From Alphaproteobacteria bacterium (GTDB lineage Bacteria; Pseudomonadota; Alphaproteobacteria; UBA8366; Aestuariispiraceae): 64,000 nucleotides of DNA. The notes under the pieces are model-generated. The model saw nothing but the letters and a program-made list of their open reading frames with translations. It was not told where the DNA came from and did not search any database. Positions within the stretch are counted from its first letter, which is position 1; each line of letters starts with the position of its first letter. The stretch is from assembly GCA_030065235.1 (NCBI GenBank), contig JASJDC010000002.1, forward strand, positions 520,001-584,000, given 5' to 3'. A program made the position numbers and the translations under genes. This document shows positions 54,371 to 63,859 of this stretch, piece after piece.

Positions 54371-54445
54371 ATGTCCGGACTTCAACAGTCAAAACCGGTT
54401 CGGACGGACCGCGCGGCGAGATTTCTGAAGACAGCGACGTCTTGA
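54371..54445 (+). CDS. Candidate small upstream ORF in the hpf leader
   Basis: This is a 24-codon frame from ATG 54371 to TGA 54443-54445, with a strong AGAAGGGGG-type ribosome binding site directly upstream. The peptide is basic and polar (SKPVRTDRAARFLK). It lies between the predicted promoter and hpf, followed by a GGCG/CGCC-type hairpin near 54447-54470. It may be a regulatory uORF or simply chance. Confidence 0.35.
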   Translation: MSGLQQSKPVRTDRAARFLKTATS

Positions 54446-54526
54446 ACGGCGGTGGGGCCTCCCAGCGCCGGTGAGGCGAGCGCGGCTATCGTGCACGCAC
54501 GAGTGACAAGAGGGTAGTGGATCGGC

Positions 54527-55108
54527 ATGCATCTTTCGATTTCCGGCAAAGGCCTTGACGTTGGCGACGCGCTCAGCGCCCATATCGAATCCGCGCTGCC
54601 TGCGGCGGTGACGAAATATTTCGACAACACCACCGACAGCAGCGTCACCATGTCCAAGCGCGGTCACGAATTCCGCGCCGACATTCAGGTCCATGTCTCG
54701 AAACGGATCATGGTCCAGGGTCTGGGACATGGCGGCGACGCCTACGCCGCCTTCGAAGAGGCGCTGGAGCATGTCGCGAAGCGGCTGCGGCGCTACAAAC
54801 GGCGCCTGAAAGATCATCATCAGGGGGCCGAGCGGGAAATCCTGCAGGCGCAGCAATATATCCTGGCCCCGGAGCCGGACGCGGAGGATGACGAGGCGGA
54901 CAGCGGCGCCGAGGCTGGGGATCAGCCGGTGATCGTCGCCGAAACCACGGCCGAAATCGAAACCCTATCGGTCAGCGACGCGGTGATGCGCATGGATCTG
55001 TCCGGCGCGCCGGCGCTGATGTTTCGAAGCGCGAATCATGGTGGGTTGAACATGGTTTATGTCCGCTCGGACGGGAATATCGGCTGGGTCGACCCGACCA
55101 ATAAATAG
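54527..55108 (+). CDS. hpf: Ribosome hibernation promoting factor, long form
   Basis: This 193-residue protein dimerises 70S ribosomes into inactive 100S particles. The N-terminal S30AE domain (about 1-100) begins with the family-like MHLSISGKGLDVGDALSAHIE. A flexible acidic linker follows. The C-terminal domain (about 140-193, SDAVMRMDLSGAPALMFRSANHGGLNMVYVRSDGNIGWVDP) marks the long type. It sits between rpoN and ptsN as in most proteobacteria. The AUG is preceded by GAGGGTAG. Confidence 0.94.
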   Translation: MHLSISGKGLDVGDALSAHIESALPAAVTKYFDNTTDSSVTMSKRGHEFRADIQVHVSKRIMVQGLGHGGDAYAAFEEALEHVAKRLRRYKRRLKDHHQGAEREILQAQQYILAPEPDAEDDEADSGAEAGDQPVIVAETTAEIETLSVSDAVMRMDLSGAPALMFRSANHGGLNMVYVRSDGNIGWVDPTNK

Positions 55109-55209
55109 AACGCTCTTCAGGCGTTCAGTATCGCTTGAACGACATCGCGTAAATTGTTCCAATTGGGCGCGCGGCGGATGGTCCGCGTACCCTGATGAGG
55201 TTGCTAGGA

Positions 55210-55677
55210 ATGGACATTTCAGACTTGTTGGCCCCGGACGCAGTGGTTCCGAAACTCTCCGCCAGCTCGAAAAAACAAGTCCTTCAGGAACTGTCTCGGC
55301 GCGCACATATCGCCTTCGGTCTGGACGAACGGAAGGTCTTCGACACGCTGCTGGAGCGCGAGCGGCTTGGCACGACCGGCGTCGGGGCCGGCATCGCCAT
55401 CCCGCACGGCAAGCTCGCCGATATCGACCGGCCCTGCGGTCTGTTCGCCAAACTGGACAAGCCCGTCGAGTTCGATGCGATCGACGACCGTCCTGTCGAT
55501 CTGGTCTTCTTGCTTCTGGCGCCGGAAGGGGCGGGGGCGGATCACCTGAAGGCCCTGGCCCGGGTCTCGCGCCTTTTGCGCGACCAGACGACCTGCCAGA
55601 AGCTGCGCGGCACCGAATCGCCCGATGCGCTCTACGCGTTGTTGACCGAACCGGCCACCACCGCCTCCGCCGCCTGA
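55210..55677 (+). CDS. ptsN: PTS IIA-like nitrogen regulatory protein PtsN
   Basis: This 155-residue EIIA-Ntr protein is phosphorylated on a His in the TTGVGAGIAIPHGKL segment (His66). It regulates potassium uptake, metabolism and sigma-54-linked functions. The N-terminal DISDLLAPDAVVPKLSASSKKQVLQELSR and the C-terminal LLRDQTTCQKLRGTESPDALYALL fit the family. I chose ATG 55210; ATG 55195 would add five residues. The other nitrogen-PTS members (PtsP, NPr) are not in the window. Confidence 0.94.
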   Translation: MDISDLLAPDAVVPKLSASSKKQVLQELSRRAHIAFGLDERKVFDTLLERERLGTTGVGAGIAIPHGKLADIDRPCGLFAKLDKPVEFDAIDDRPVDLVFLLLAPEGAGADHLKALARVSRLLRDQTTCQKLRGTESPDALYALLTEPATTASAA

Positions 55678-55830
55678 CACCTTATCATTTTGATATCGAA
55701 ATAGGCTGAGCCGGTCTAGCGACCGGTCCGGGCGCCTTGTGTCTTGCACAACGGCGCGACTCAGGCCATTTTAGACCGGTCTCGTAATGATTATGCGCGT
55801 GGCCGCGCACCCGGATAGAGACCGGAAACG

Positions 55831-56184
55831 GTGGCGAAAATGACCCTGTCCAACAGCCAGGCGCTGGCGATTTGGCGCGGCGCCATGGTGGAGAGCGTAC
55901 GCCGCGACGCGCCGGACCTATCAGCGCGGCAGATGGCGGTTCTGACCACTGTCTATATGGAGCCGCCGCCGCATACGGTGCGCGCCCTGGCCGGAGCGCT
56001 GAACGTTTCGAAACCGGCGATAACAAGGGCGCTGGACCGATTGTCGGAGTTGGGCATGGTTCGGCGCAAGACCGATGAGAACGACCGCCGCTCGGTATTG
56101 ATCCAGCGTACGGTGAAAGGCAGCGTCTATTTGACCGAATTCGCTGAACTGATTGTCGGCGCTTCCGAGAAGGCCTCCGGCTGA
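55831..56184 (+). CDS. MarR-type winged-helix regulator
   Basis: This 117-residue protein is essentially a winged-helix core: SARQMAVLTTVYMEPPPHTVRALAGALNVSKPAITRALDRLSELGMVRRKTDENDRRSVLIQRT. The N- and C-terminal dimerisation helices are shorter than in typical MarR proteins. The start is GTG 55831 with an internal ATG at 55840. It is convergent with the peptide-importer operon and 150 bases after ptsN. Its target is unknown. No palindromic operator is obvious nearby. Confidence 0.85.
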   Translation: MAKMTLSNSQALAIWRGAMVESVRRDAPDLSARQMAVLTTVYMEPPPHTVRALAGALNVSKPAITRALDRLSELGMVRRKTDENDRRSVLIQRTVKGSVYLTEFAELIVGASEKASG

Positions 56185-56206
56185 GCGATCCTGATCGCAG
56201 GCGGCG

Positions 56207-57835
56207 CTACATGCCGACCACGCCGGACTCCACCGCCTCCATGTCGAAAGCCGCGGCCATCAGCGCCTTGGTGTAGGGATCGGACGGGGCGTCGAAAATC
56301 GTCGCCGCCGGCCCATGTTCGACGACCCGGCCCTGGCGCATCACCATGACCTCGTCCGCCATCGCCCGCACCACCTTCAGATCGTGGCTGATGAACAGAT
56401 AAGCGAGTCGGTGGCGCTCCTGCAGCGCGCGCAACAGATCGACGATCTGCGCCTGCACCGACATATCCAGCGCCGATGTCGGCTCGTCCAACACGATAAA
56501 GCGCGGTTTCAGAACCAGCGCCCGCGCGATGGCGATCCGTTGCCGTTGGCCGCCGCTAAACTCATGCGGATAGCGATGTCGCGCGGCGGGATCGAGTTGG
56601 ACCTCTTCCAAGGCGTCGACGACCAGCGCGTCACGCGCCGCGGAGTCGCCGCCGAGGCCGTGCACTTTCAGACCTTCTTCGATGATTTCGCCGACCGACA
56701 TGCGCGGGCTGAGGCTGCCATAGGGGTCCTGGAAGACGACCTGGATCTCCCGCCGCAACGGCCGCAGGGCGCTGGGCGACAGGGCGCGCAGGTCCTGGCC
56801 GTCGAAACTGATCTCGCCTTCCGAAGATTGCAGCCGCAAGAGCGCCATCCCGAGCGTCGTCTTGCCGGAGCCTGATTCGCCGACGACGCCGAGGGTCTGG
56901 CCCTCGCGGATCGTCACATCAATCCCGTCGACCGCCTTGATGTGGTCGACCGTGCGCCGGAATACGCCTCGCTTGATCGGGAACCAGACTTTCACCTCCG
57001 ATGCGTCCATCACCACCGGCGCGTCCGGCGCGACCGGCGCCTTCCTTCCTTTCGGCTGCGCCGCTAGCAAGCGCTGGGTATAGGGGTCGCGCGGCGTCTC
57101 GAAGACCGCCTTCGTCGGGCCATGCTCGACGATCCGGCCCTGATTCATCACACAGACCCGGTCGGCCATGCGCCGCACGATCCCCAGATCATGGGTGATG
57201 AACAGCATCGCCATGCCGAACTTCGACTGCAGATCCTTGAGCAGTTTCAGGATTTGCGCCTGGATCGTCACATCCAGCGCCGTCGTCGGTTCGTCGGCGA
57301 TGAGGAGTTCCGGTTCGTTCGCCAACGCCATCGCGATCATCACCCGCTGCCGCTGACCGCCGGACAGCTCATGGGGGAAGGAGCCGAGGCGCTGTTCGGG
57401 ATCGCGGATGCCGACCAGATCGAGCAATTCCAACACGCGCGGCCGGGCGCTGGCGGCGTTCATGCCCTTATGGATGATCAGGCTCTCGCGGATCTGCTTC
57501 TCCACCGTGTGCAGCGGGTTGAGGCTGGTCATCGGCTCCTGGAAGATCATCGAAATCCGGTCGCCTCGAATGTCGCGCAGCACCTTCTCCGGCGCGCCGA
57601 TCACCTCTTGCCCATGGAACCGGATTGACCCTGTGGGGTGGCTCGCGGCCGGGTAGGGCAGCAGTTGGAGCACCGACAAGGCGGAGACCGACTTTCCGGA
57701 GCCCGACTCGCCGACCAGACCCAGGGTCTCGCCCTTGGCGATCGAAAAGCTGGCGCCGTCCACCGCCAGCGCGGCGTCATCGCCGGCGCGAAAGGCGACG
57801 CTTAGATCGGTCACGTCAAGCAGGGGGTCGCTCAC
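56207..57835 (-). CDS. yejF: Peptide ABC importer ATPase, fused double domain (YejF-like)
   Basis: This 542-residue protein contains two complete ABC ATPase domains. Each has a Walker A ([17 protein letters not shown]), a signature ([16 protein letters not shown]) and a Walker B ([24 protein letters not shown]). The two halves are joined by a short linker ending in the oligopeptide-type [18 protein letters not shown]. This is the YejF arrangement that powers uptake of oligopeptides, including microcin C in E. coli. It is the last gene of the yejA-yejB-yejE-yejF operon. Confidence 0.94.
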   Translation of the reverse strand: MSDPLLDVTDLSVAFRAGDDAALAVDGASFSIAKGETLGLVGESGSGKSVSALSVLQLLPYPAASHPTGSIRFHGQEVIGAPEKVLRDIRGDRISMIFQEPMTSLNPLHTVEKQIRESLIIHKGMNAASARPRVLELLDLVGIRDPEQRLGSFPHELSGGQRQRVMIAMALANEPELLIADEPTTALDVTIQAQILKLLKDLQSKFGMAMLFITHDLGIVRRMADRVCVMNQGRIVEHGPTKAVFETPRDPYTQRLLAAQPKGRKAPVAPDAPVVMDASEVKVWFPIKRGVFRRTVDHIKAVDGIDVTIREGQTLGVVGESGSGKTTLGMALLRLQSSEGEISFDGQDLRALSPSALRPLRREIQVVFQDPYGSLSPRMSVGEIIEEGLKVHGLGGDSAARDALVVDALEEVQLDPAARHRYPHEFSGGQRQRIAIARALVLKPRFIVLDEPTSALDMSVQAQIVDLLRALQERHRLAYLFISHDLKVVRAMADEVMVMRQGRVVEHGPAATIFDAPSDPYTKALMAAAFDMEAVESGVVGM

Positions 57836-57872
57836 CGTCTGATACCCTTTTCATACTCTTGAGCCCGGCCGG

Positions 57873-58997
57873 TCAGCCGAGCGATTTACGCGGGTCGAAG
57901 GCGTCGCGCACCGCCTCGCCGATGAAGATCAGCAGGGTCATCATCACCCCAACCGTGAAGAATGCGGTCAGCCCGAGCCAGGGCGCCTGAAGGTTATTTT
58001 TACCCTGCTTGATTAGTTCGCCCAGAGACGGCGAGCCTGGCGGAAGGCCGAAGCCCAGGAAATCCAGAGAAGCCAGCGAGACGACGGCCCCGCTCAGCAC
58101 AAACGGCATGAAGGTCAGGGTGGCGACCATGGCGTTCGGCAGGATATGACGCAGCATGATCACTCCGTTTGACACGCCGAGCGCGCGCGAAGCCCGCACG
58201 AAATCGAGATTGCGCGCTCGCAACGTCTCAGCCCGCACCGGGCCGACGAACCCGGTCCAGCCGAACGCCACCATGATCCCCAAGAGCCACCAGAAATTCG
58301 GCTGCACGATGCTGGCCAGGATGATCAAGAGATAGAGCGTCGGCAGACTGACCCAGACCTCGATCACCCGCTGACCCAGCAAGTCCGTCAACCCGCCGAA
58401 GAACCCCTGCGCCAAGCCGACGGCGACTCCGATCACGCCGGTAAAGAAGACCAGCGCCAAGCCGAACAGGACGGAAATCCGGAACCCGTAAATCATGCGC
58501 GCCAAGACGTCGCGCGCCTGATCGTCGGTGCCCAGCCAATGTTTCGAATCGGGCGCCGTTGGGGCCGGACCCGGCAAGTCGAGCACTTGGTTGCGGTAGC
58601 TGTAGGGCACGAGCGGCCAGAGCATCCATCCCTTCTCCAGGATCAGCTCCTGCACCTCAGGGTCCTTATACTCCGCTTCGGTCTCGAAGAACCCGCCGAA
58701 GGCAGTCTCCGGGATGGTCTGAACAACCGGGAAATAGAAGGCGCCGTCATACTGAACCAGGATCGGCCGATCATTGGCGATAAGCTCGGCGAACAGCGAC
58801 AGAACGAACAAAGCGAGGAAAATCCAGAGCGACCAGAAACCGCGCCGATTGGCGACGAAGGCGCCGAGGCGGCGATGCGCGACCGGCGTGATCTTAAAGC
58901 CGAGGAACCGATACTGCACCCGGCCGGGAGACGGCGCCGCCTCGGCCACGCGCGGCGCGTCCTCAATCTCAGGCGGGTCCTGCAGCGCGACGCTCAT
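57873..58997 (-). CDS. yejE: Peptide ABC importer permease (YejE-like)
   Basis: This 374-residue inner-membrane protein has an N-terminal OppC-like extension and six hydrophobic helices. The EAA loop RASRALGVSNGVIMLRHILPNAM is characteristic of DppC/OppC/YejE permeases. A periplasmic insertion between helices one and two (QTIPETAFGGFFETEAEYKD) is typical of YejE. It is separated from yejB by only three bases and from yejF by 37 bases. Confidence 0.93.
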   Translation of the reverse strand: MSVALQDPPEIEDAPRVAEAAPSPGRVQYRFLGFKITPVAHRRLGAFVANRRGFWSLWIFLALFVLSLFAELIANDRPILVQYDGAFYFPVVQTIPETAFGGFFETEAEYKDPEVQELILEKGWMLWPLVPYSYRNQVLDLPGPAPTAPDSKHWLGTDDQARDVLARMIYGFRISVLFGLALVFFTGVIGVAVGLAQGFFGGLTDLLGQRVIEVWVSLPTLYLLIILASIVQPNFWWLLGIMVAFGWTGFVGPVRAETLRARNLDFVRASRALGVSNGVIMLRHILPNAMVATLTFMPFVLSGAVVSLASLDFLGFGLPPGSPSLGELIKQGKNNLQAPWLGLTAFFTVGVMMTLLIFIGEAVRDAFDPRKSLG

Positions 58998-59000
58998 GGC

Positions 59001-60101
59001 TCAGCCCCGCGCCTCGAAATCGATCCGTGGATCGACCAGCGTGTAGGTGATGTCGCTGATCAGGTTCAGCAGCAATCCGATTAGGGTGAAGAAATACAGG
59101 CTGGCGAACATCACCGGATAATCGCGATCGATTGCCGCCTGGAAGCCCAAAAGGCCCAGCCCGTCCAAGGAGAAGATCACCTCGATCAGCAGCGCGCCGG
59201 TAAACAGGATGCCGATGAAGGCGCCCGGAAAGCCGGCGATCACAATCAGCATGGCGTTGCGGAAGACGTGGCCATAGAGGACCGCTTTTTCTTCCAGGCC
59301 TTTCGCGCGGGCGGTGATCACATATTGCTTGCCGATTTCTTCCAGGAAGCTGTTCTTGGTCAGCATGGTCAACCCGGCGAACGCGCCGATCACCATGGAC
59401 AGGACCGGCAAGGCCATATGCCAGAGATAGTCCAGCACTTGTTGGATCGGCGACAGCTCGTCGAAATTCTCCGACACCAGGCCGCGCAACGGAAACAGAT
59501 CGAAATAGCGGCCGCCGGCGAACAACACGATCAGCAGCACAGCGAATAGGAAACTGGGGATCGCGTAACCGACGATGATCACGCTGCTGGTCCAAAGGTC
59601 GAAGCGCTCGCCGTCCCGCACCGCCTTGGCGATGCCCAGCGGAATCGAGACCAGATAGGTGATCAGGGTGGTCCAAAGGCCGAGCGAGATCGAGACCGGC
59701 AGCTTGTCGATCACCAGATCGACGACGCGCCGGTCCTGGAAATAGCTCTCGCCGAAATCGAACATCAGATATTGGCCCATCATCGTGATGAACCGTTCAT
59801 GCAGGGGCTTATCGAACCCGAATTGTTTCTCGAGTTGGGCGACGAAATCCGGGTCCAAGCCACGGGAGCCACGCGACTGGCCCGGTTCTTCCGTTCCGCC
59901 GGCCGAATCGCCGCCGCCGACGAAATCGCCTTCGCCGGTGGTGACCCGCGACAGCGCGCCCACGGCCGTGCCTTCGATCTCCGCCAGGATGCGGTCGATC
60001 GGCCCGCCCGGCGCCGCCTGGATGATCAAGAAGCTCAACAACATCACGCCGATCAGGGTCGGCACGATCAGCAACAGGCGGCGGATGATATAGGCGAGCA
60101 A
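59001..60101 (-). CDS. yejB: Peptide ABC importer permease (YejB-like)
   Basis: This 366-residue membrane protein begins with the DppB/OppB/YejB-type [27 protein letters not shown]. Six membrane helices are visible, with the EAA-like loop near [21 protein letters not shown] periplasmic insertion of about 70 residues after the first helix (through [17 protein letters not shown]) is typical of YejB. Its stop is 3 bases before the yejE start. It follows the solute-binding protein gene by 49 bases. Confidence 0.94.
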   Translation of the reverse strand: MLAYIIRRLLLIVPTLIGVMLLSFLIIQAAPGGPIDRILAEIEGTAVGALSRVTTGEGDFVGGGDSAGGTEEPGQSRGSRGLDPDFVAQLEKQFGFDKPLHERFITMMGQYLMFDFGESYFQDRRVVDLVIDKLPVSISLGLWTTLITYLVSIPLGIAKAVRDGERFDLWTSSVIIVGYAIPSFLFAVLLIVLFAGGRYFDLFPLRGLVSENFDELSPIQQVLDYLWHMALPVLSMVIGAFAGLTMLTKNSFLEEIGKQYVITARAKGLEEKAVLYGHVFRNAMLIVIAGFPGAFIGILFTGALLIEVIFSLDGLGLLGFQAAIDRDYPVMFASLYFFTLIGLLLNLISDITYTLVDPRIDFEARG

Positions 60102-60150
60102 AGGCTAGGTCCGACGGTTGGACGCGGTTTCCGGCGCGATCATCGGGCCG

Positions 60151-62022
60151 CTAATTGCTGCGGCTTCCGCGCGCCAGGGCCGCGTCTTTTTCCGGATCAA
60201 TCCACCAAGCGCCTGTCACGACGCCGCTTTTGGGGATCGTCTCAGGCATGCCGAACCGGTTCCAGAAGGCCAGGCGATCCGTTTCGCCATGATACATCGG
60301 CACCAGGAAATGGTTCCACAGCAATACCCGATCCAAGGCGCGGGTGCGGGTGATCAGCGCCTCTCGGTCCGGCGCGGCGATCACATTCTCGATCAGGCTG
60401 TCGATGGCCGGATCCTTAATGCCGATCAGGTTCCGGCTGCCTTCGCGATCAGCAGCGGCGGAGCCCCAATAGTCGCGTTGCTCATTTCCGGGTGAATCGG
60501 ACTGCGCAAAACCTGCGACCGTAACGTCGAAATCAAAAGTGTCCAGCAAGCGTCGGTATTGGGCGTCATCAACCACGCGTAGGGTCGCCGCAATACCCAA
60601 ACGCTCTAAACCGCGCACCCAGGCTTGGCTGTGCGGCGCCAGGGTTTCAGAGCGAAGCAGGATTTCGAAACGCAGCGGCTCGCCAGTTTCACCATCGGTC
60701 AACGCGCCGTCCTGGATCGTCCAGCCGGCGTCTCTCAACAGCTCCGCCGCCGTGCGCAAATTGGTCCGATTGCGGCCGCTGCCGTCTGTCGAGGGCGGCT
60801 GATAGGTTTCCGTGAAGACGCGCTCTGGGATCTGGCCCCGCAAAGGCTCCAGGATTTCCAACTCCGCCTCGGACGGGAGGCCAACGGCGGACAATTCATG
60901 ATTATCGAAATAGCTGTCGGTCCGCTTATAGGCGTCATACATGATGGTCTTGTTGACCCATTCATAGTCCCAGGCGTAGGCCAAGGCCTCGCGCACGACC
61001 GGGTCTTGAAATTTCGGCTTGCGCAAGTTGAAAGCGAAACCCTGCATCGGAGCGACCCGTTCATGCGGGAATTCTGCTCGTTGCATCGCGCCGTTTGTGA
61101 CAGCGGGAATGTTGAAGGCGGTCGCCCATTCCTTCGCGCTGTTCTCGGCCCAGAGGTCTATGGCGCCCGCCTTGAACGCCTCGCGCGAAATCGTGCGGTC
61201 CCGATAGAAGTCGTAGCGCACCGTATCGAAATTATCCAAACCGACATTCACCGGCAGGTCCTGCGCCCAATAGTCTTCGACCCGCTCGTAGGTGATGGAC
61301 TTGCCTGGATTGACGGCGGAAATGCGGTAGGCGCCGCTGCCGAGCGGCGGCTCGAGGGTCGTCTTATCAAAGTCGCGCTCTTCCCAATAATGCTTGGGCA
61401 GAACCAGCACCTGCCCCAGGATCAGAGGCATTTCCTTATTCTCGCCCTCCTTCAGCACGAAGCGAACGGTGTGATCGTCCGGGGTTTCGACGCGTTCGAC
61501 CGCGGCGTAATAGAAGCGATAGAAGGGCCGCCCCTTCTCCAGCAAGGTCTGGAACGTCCAGGCCACATCCTCGGACGTAATCGGGTGGCCGTCATGGAAT
61601 CGCGCTTCGGGCCGCAATTTGAACTCGACCCAGGATTCATCGTCGGGAACTTCGATGGTCTCCGCGATCAGGCCGTACATGGCGCTGTCTTCGTCGCTGA
61701 CCTGGCTCATCAGGCTCTCATAGATCCGCCCCAGCCCGACCGCCGGATTGCCGCGGACAATGAACGGGTTCAGCGTGTCGAACGTGCCGGATCCTTCCAG
61801 CGTGATGGCGCCACCCTTCGGCGCGTTCGGATTCACATAGTCGAGATGGGTGAAGTCGGCCGGGTATTTCAGCGCATGGTTCAACGCGAACCCATGCGAC
61901 GGGCCGCCGGTCGGCGCCGCCTGGGCCGGGACGCCGATGGTGAGCGGCGCAGCGACGACAAGCGCCGCCAAGGCCGCGCGTCGGAGGGAGGAAAACGCAA
62001 TTGCTTCGGAAAACAGGGCCAT
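60151..62022 (-). CDS. yejA: Extracellular peptide-binding protein (YejA-like)
   Basis: This exported solute-binding protein of 623 residues belongs to family 5. The signal peptide (LAALVVAAPLTIGVPAQAA) is followed by the YejA-type HGFALNHALKYPADFTHLDYVNPNAPKGG. SWVEFKLRPEARFHDGHPITSEDV is the family-5 signature, and MQGFAFNLRKPKFQDPVVREALAYAWDYEW is YejA-like. I chose ATG 62022; the longer frame upstream is non-coding. It captures peptides for the downstream YejBEF complex. Confidence 0.94.
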   Translation of the reverse strand: MALFSEAIAFSSLRRAALAALVVAAPLTIGVPAQAAPTGGPSHGFALNHALKYPADFTHLDYVNPNAPKGGAITLEGSGTFDTLNPFIVRGNPAVGLGRIYESLMSQVSDEDSAMYGLIAETIEVPDDESWVEFKLRPEARFHDGHPITSEDVAWTFQTLLEKGRPFYRFYYAAVERVETPDDHTVRFVLKEGENKEMPLILGQVLVLPKHYWEERDFDKTTLEPPLGSGAYRISAVNPGKSITYERVEDYWAQDLPVNVGLDNFDTVRYDFYRDRTISREAFKAGAIDLWAENSAKEWATAFNIPAVTNGAMQRAEFPHERVAPMQGFAFNLRKPKFQDPVVREALAYAWDYEWVNKTIMYDAYKRTDSYFDNHELSAVGLPSEAELEILEPLRGQIPERVFTETYQPPSTDGSGRNRTNLRTAAELLRDAGWTIQDGALTDGETGEPLRFEILLRSETLAPHSQAWVRGLERLGIAATLRVVDDAQYRRLLDTFDFDVTVAGFAQSDSPGNEQRDYWGSAAADREGSRNLIGIKDPAIDSLIENVIAAPDREALITRTRALDRVLLWNHFLVPMYHGETDRLAFWNRFGMPETIPKSGVVTGAWWIDPEKDAALARGSRSN

Positions 62023-62185
62023 GAGACGCTCGCAGGGTCGGTTGCCGGTAGACCAAAGGACGATAAGGTTACGCCGCCCCCGGTTCGCAAGATCACAGAT
62101 GACCGGCGCGCGGCCCAACAATCAAGCCGCGCCGCAAAATCGCCTTATTCGAGCGGCGCCGCAGGGCCGTCTTTGCGCCGGCCGC

Positions 62186-62989
62186 CTAAACCGATGGGCC
62201 GAGTATGGCGACGGCGGCGTCGCGCAAGGCGGGCGTCGCGGCGCCGAGGAACGTGTCGCCGGAAGTCAAAGTCAGCGGCTTGCCGTCCCAGGTCGAGGCT
62301 GCGCCGCCCGCCGCCTCGATGATCGGGGCCAAGGCCATGTAGTCATACGGCGCCATATCGCATTCGACATGAAGCTGGACGAAGCCGCTGGCGAGCAGCC
62401 CGGTGACGTAACAATCGCCGCCGAACCGCCGGTCTCGGACCTGGCGGGTGAGGGCTTCGAACGCCGCCCGCCGCGCATCGGTGGTCAATTGATCCGGCGA
62501 GGTCAGATAAAGCGCCGCATCCGCCACTCGTTCGGATCCGGCCGTGCGGGTCGGTTGCGGCGCGCTAGGGCCCTTTTGGTAGGTCGCCGGATGGCCGACC
62601 GCCCCGGTCCAGCGCTCTTCCAGAATAGGCTGGTCCAGCACCCCCAGGACCGGCCGGCCGCGGCGGGCCAGCGCGATCAGGGTCCCGAAGACCGGCATGC
62701 CGGTGATGAAAGAGCGGGTGCCGTCGATCGGGTCGAGCACCCAGACATGCTCCGCATCGGTCCGCACGGCGCCATGCTCCTCGCCGAAAATGCCATGGTC
62801 CGGATATTCGGCCTCGATCAGCGCGCGCATCGCCGCTTCGATCTCCCGGTCGGCGATGGTGACCGGGCTGTCATCGGACTTGCTGATGATCTCGACCGGC
62901 TGTCGGAAATAGCGCCGGGCGATCGGCCGCGCCGCGTCGGCCAACCGATGCGCGAAATCCGCCAGCGCGGGGTCGACGGGGTCGGTCAT
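62186..62989 (-). CDS. hisN: Inositol-monophosphatase-family phosphatase, histidinol-phosphatase-like
   Basis: This 267-residue Mg-dependent phosphatase has the two family motifs GIFGEEHG (about 68-75) and WVLDPIDGTRSFITG. The divalent-metal carboxylates are present. MTGMPVFGTLIALA-like sequence in ITGMPVFGTLIALARRGRPVLG is typical of the histidinol-phosphatase (HisN) subgroup, so the last step before histidinol is likely. Substrates of this family overlap, so inositol phosphatase is an alternative. ATG 62989 has AGGAT about seven bases upstream. Confidence 0.87.
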   Translation of the reverse strand: MTDPVDPALADFAHRLADAARPIARRYFRQPVEIISKSDDSPVTIADREIEAAMRALIEAEYPDHGIFGEEHGAVRTDAEHVWVLDPIDGTRSFITGMPVFGTLIALARRGRPVLGVLDQPILEERWTGAVGHPATYQKGPSAPQPTRTAGSERVADAALYLTSPDQLTTDARRAAFEALTRQVRDRRFGGDCYVTGLLASGFVQLHVECDMAPYDYMALAPIIEAAGGAASTWDGKPLTLTSGDTFLGAATPALRDAAVAILGPSV

Positions 62990-63030
62990 GTTTCGATCCT
63001 TTTTTGCCTCAGCCAAGGGCCGCCAAAGGA

Positions 63031-63050
63031 AAGGGCGGCCTGCGCCGCCC
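63031..63050 (-). terminator. Terminator after the cytochrome c gene
   Basis: On the minus strand GGGCGGC (63050-63044) pairs with GCCGCCC (63039-63033) around a four-base loop and is followed by TTTCCTTT. It lies 32 bases past the cytochrome stop, ahead of the hisN-like gene. Confidence 0.7.
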
Positions 63051-63081
63051 TTCTATCCATCTATTATTCCGGAAAGCGATC

Positions 63082-63630
63082 CTAGGGCAGCGCCGCCGGC
63101 GACGCGCTGAGCGTGCGCAGATAGGCCACCATGTTGGCGCGATCCTCGACCTTCCGCAGGCCACGATAGGACATTTTGGTGCCGGGCATGTAGCCTTTCG
63201 GGTCGGCGATGAAGCCGTTCAGCTCTTCATAGCCCCAGACCCCGTCGAAACCGCCCATCGCGTCGGAATAGCGATAGCCGTCCACCGAGCCCTTCGCCCG
63301 ATTGACGACGTCCCACATGGCGGGGCCGGTCTTGTTGGCGCCGCCTTGATCGAACGAGTGGCAGGCGCCGCAGGCCCGCTGAGCCAATTTCTCACCGGCG
63401 GCGACATCGGCGGAGGCGAGCAAGGCCGTGATCGGCTCCGGTCCGGCGGGCTCTTCCGGCGCGTCCGCCACGGCTTCCTCGGACTCGGCCACCTCGATGA
63501 TATAGACGTTCTGCGACAGGTCCGTCGGGCTGTAAATCCAGCCGGTGACCAAACCGGCGGTCATCGCAATCAGGGCCGCGGTCAGGACGGCGGCGATAAC
63601 CTTATTCAGAAAAAGCGGATCGGGAATCAT
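63082..63630 (-). CDS. Membrane-anchored c-type cytochrome (CycM-like)
   Basis: This 182-residue protein has an N-terminal uncleaved anchor helix (about 9-33), an acidic linker and a single heme c domain. The heme motif is CGACH (87-91). The axial Met is in MPGTKMSYRGLRKVEDRANMVAYLRTL, the class I pattern with a C-terminal helix. This matches the CycM type that carries electrons from the bc1 complex to terminal oxidases. It is divergent from kdsB, with 229 bases between starts. Confidence 0.93.
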   Translation of the reverse strand: MIPDPLFLNKVIAAVLTAALIAMTAGLVTGWIYSPTDLSQNVYIIEVAESEEAVADAPEEPAGPEPITALLASADVAAGEKLAQRACGACHSFDQGGANKTGPAMWDVVNRAKGSVDGYRYSDAMGGFDGVWGYEELNGFIADPKGYMPGTKMSYRGLRKVEDRANMVAYLRTLSASPAALP

Positions 63631-63859
63631 CCATCGGGTCCAATCGGTGATTGCTCAAACATACGCTCTTTGGCGCGACACACGTTCATAGCGGAGGAAA
63701 GGAACGGGCTCCGAACGCCGTATCGGCGTTTCCGCGCCATTCTTGTCCCCCTTCATCTCAGGCGGTATATCCTGGCTCAAGCCCCGAATCAACCGCATCC
63801 AACCGTCCCATAAGCCACTATTTAAATTGGGATATCCCGCTTTCGGAGGGTCTTTCGCC

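Noticed and set aside
60625-62322. 565-codon plus-strand frame over the yejA-like gene
   Set aside because: The opposite strand encodes a complete solute-binding protein; the antisense product has no recognisable feature.
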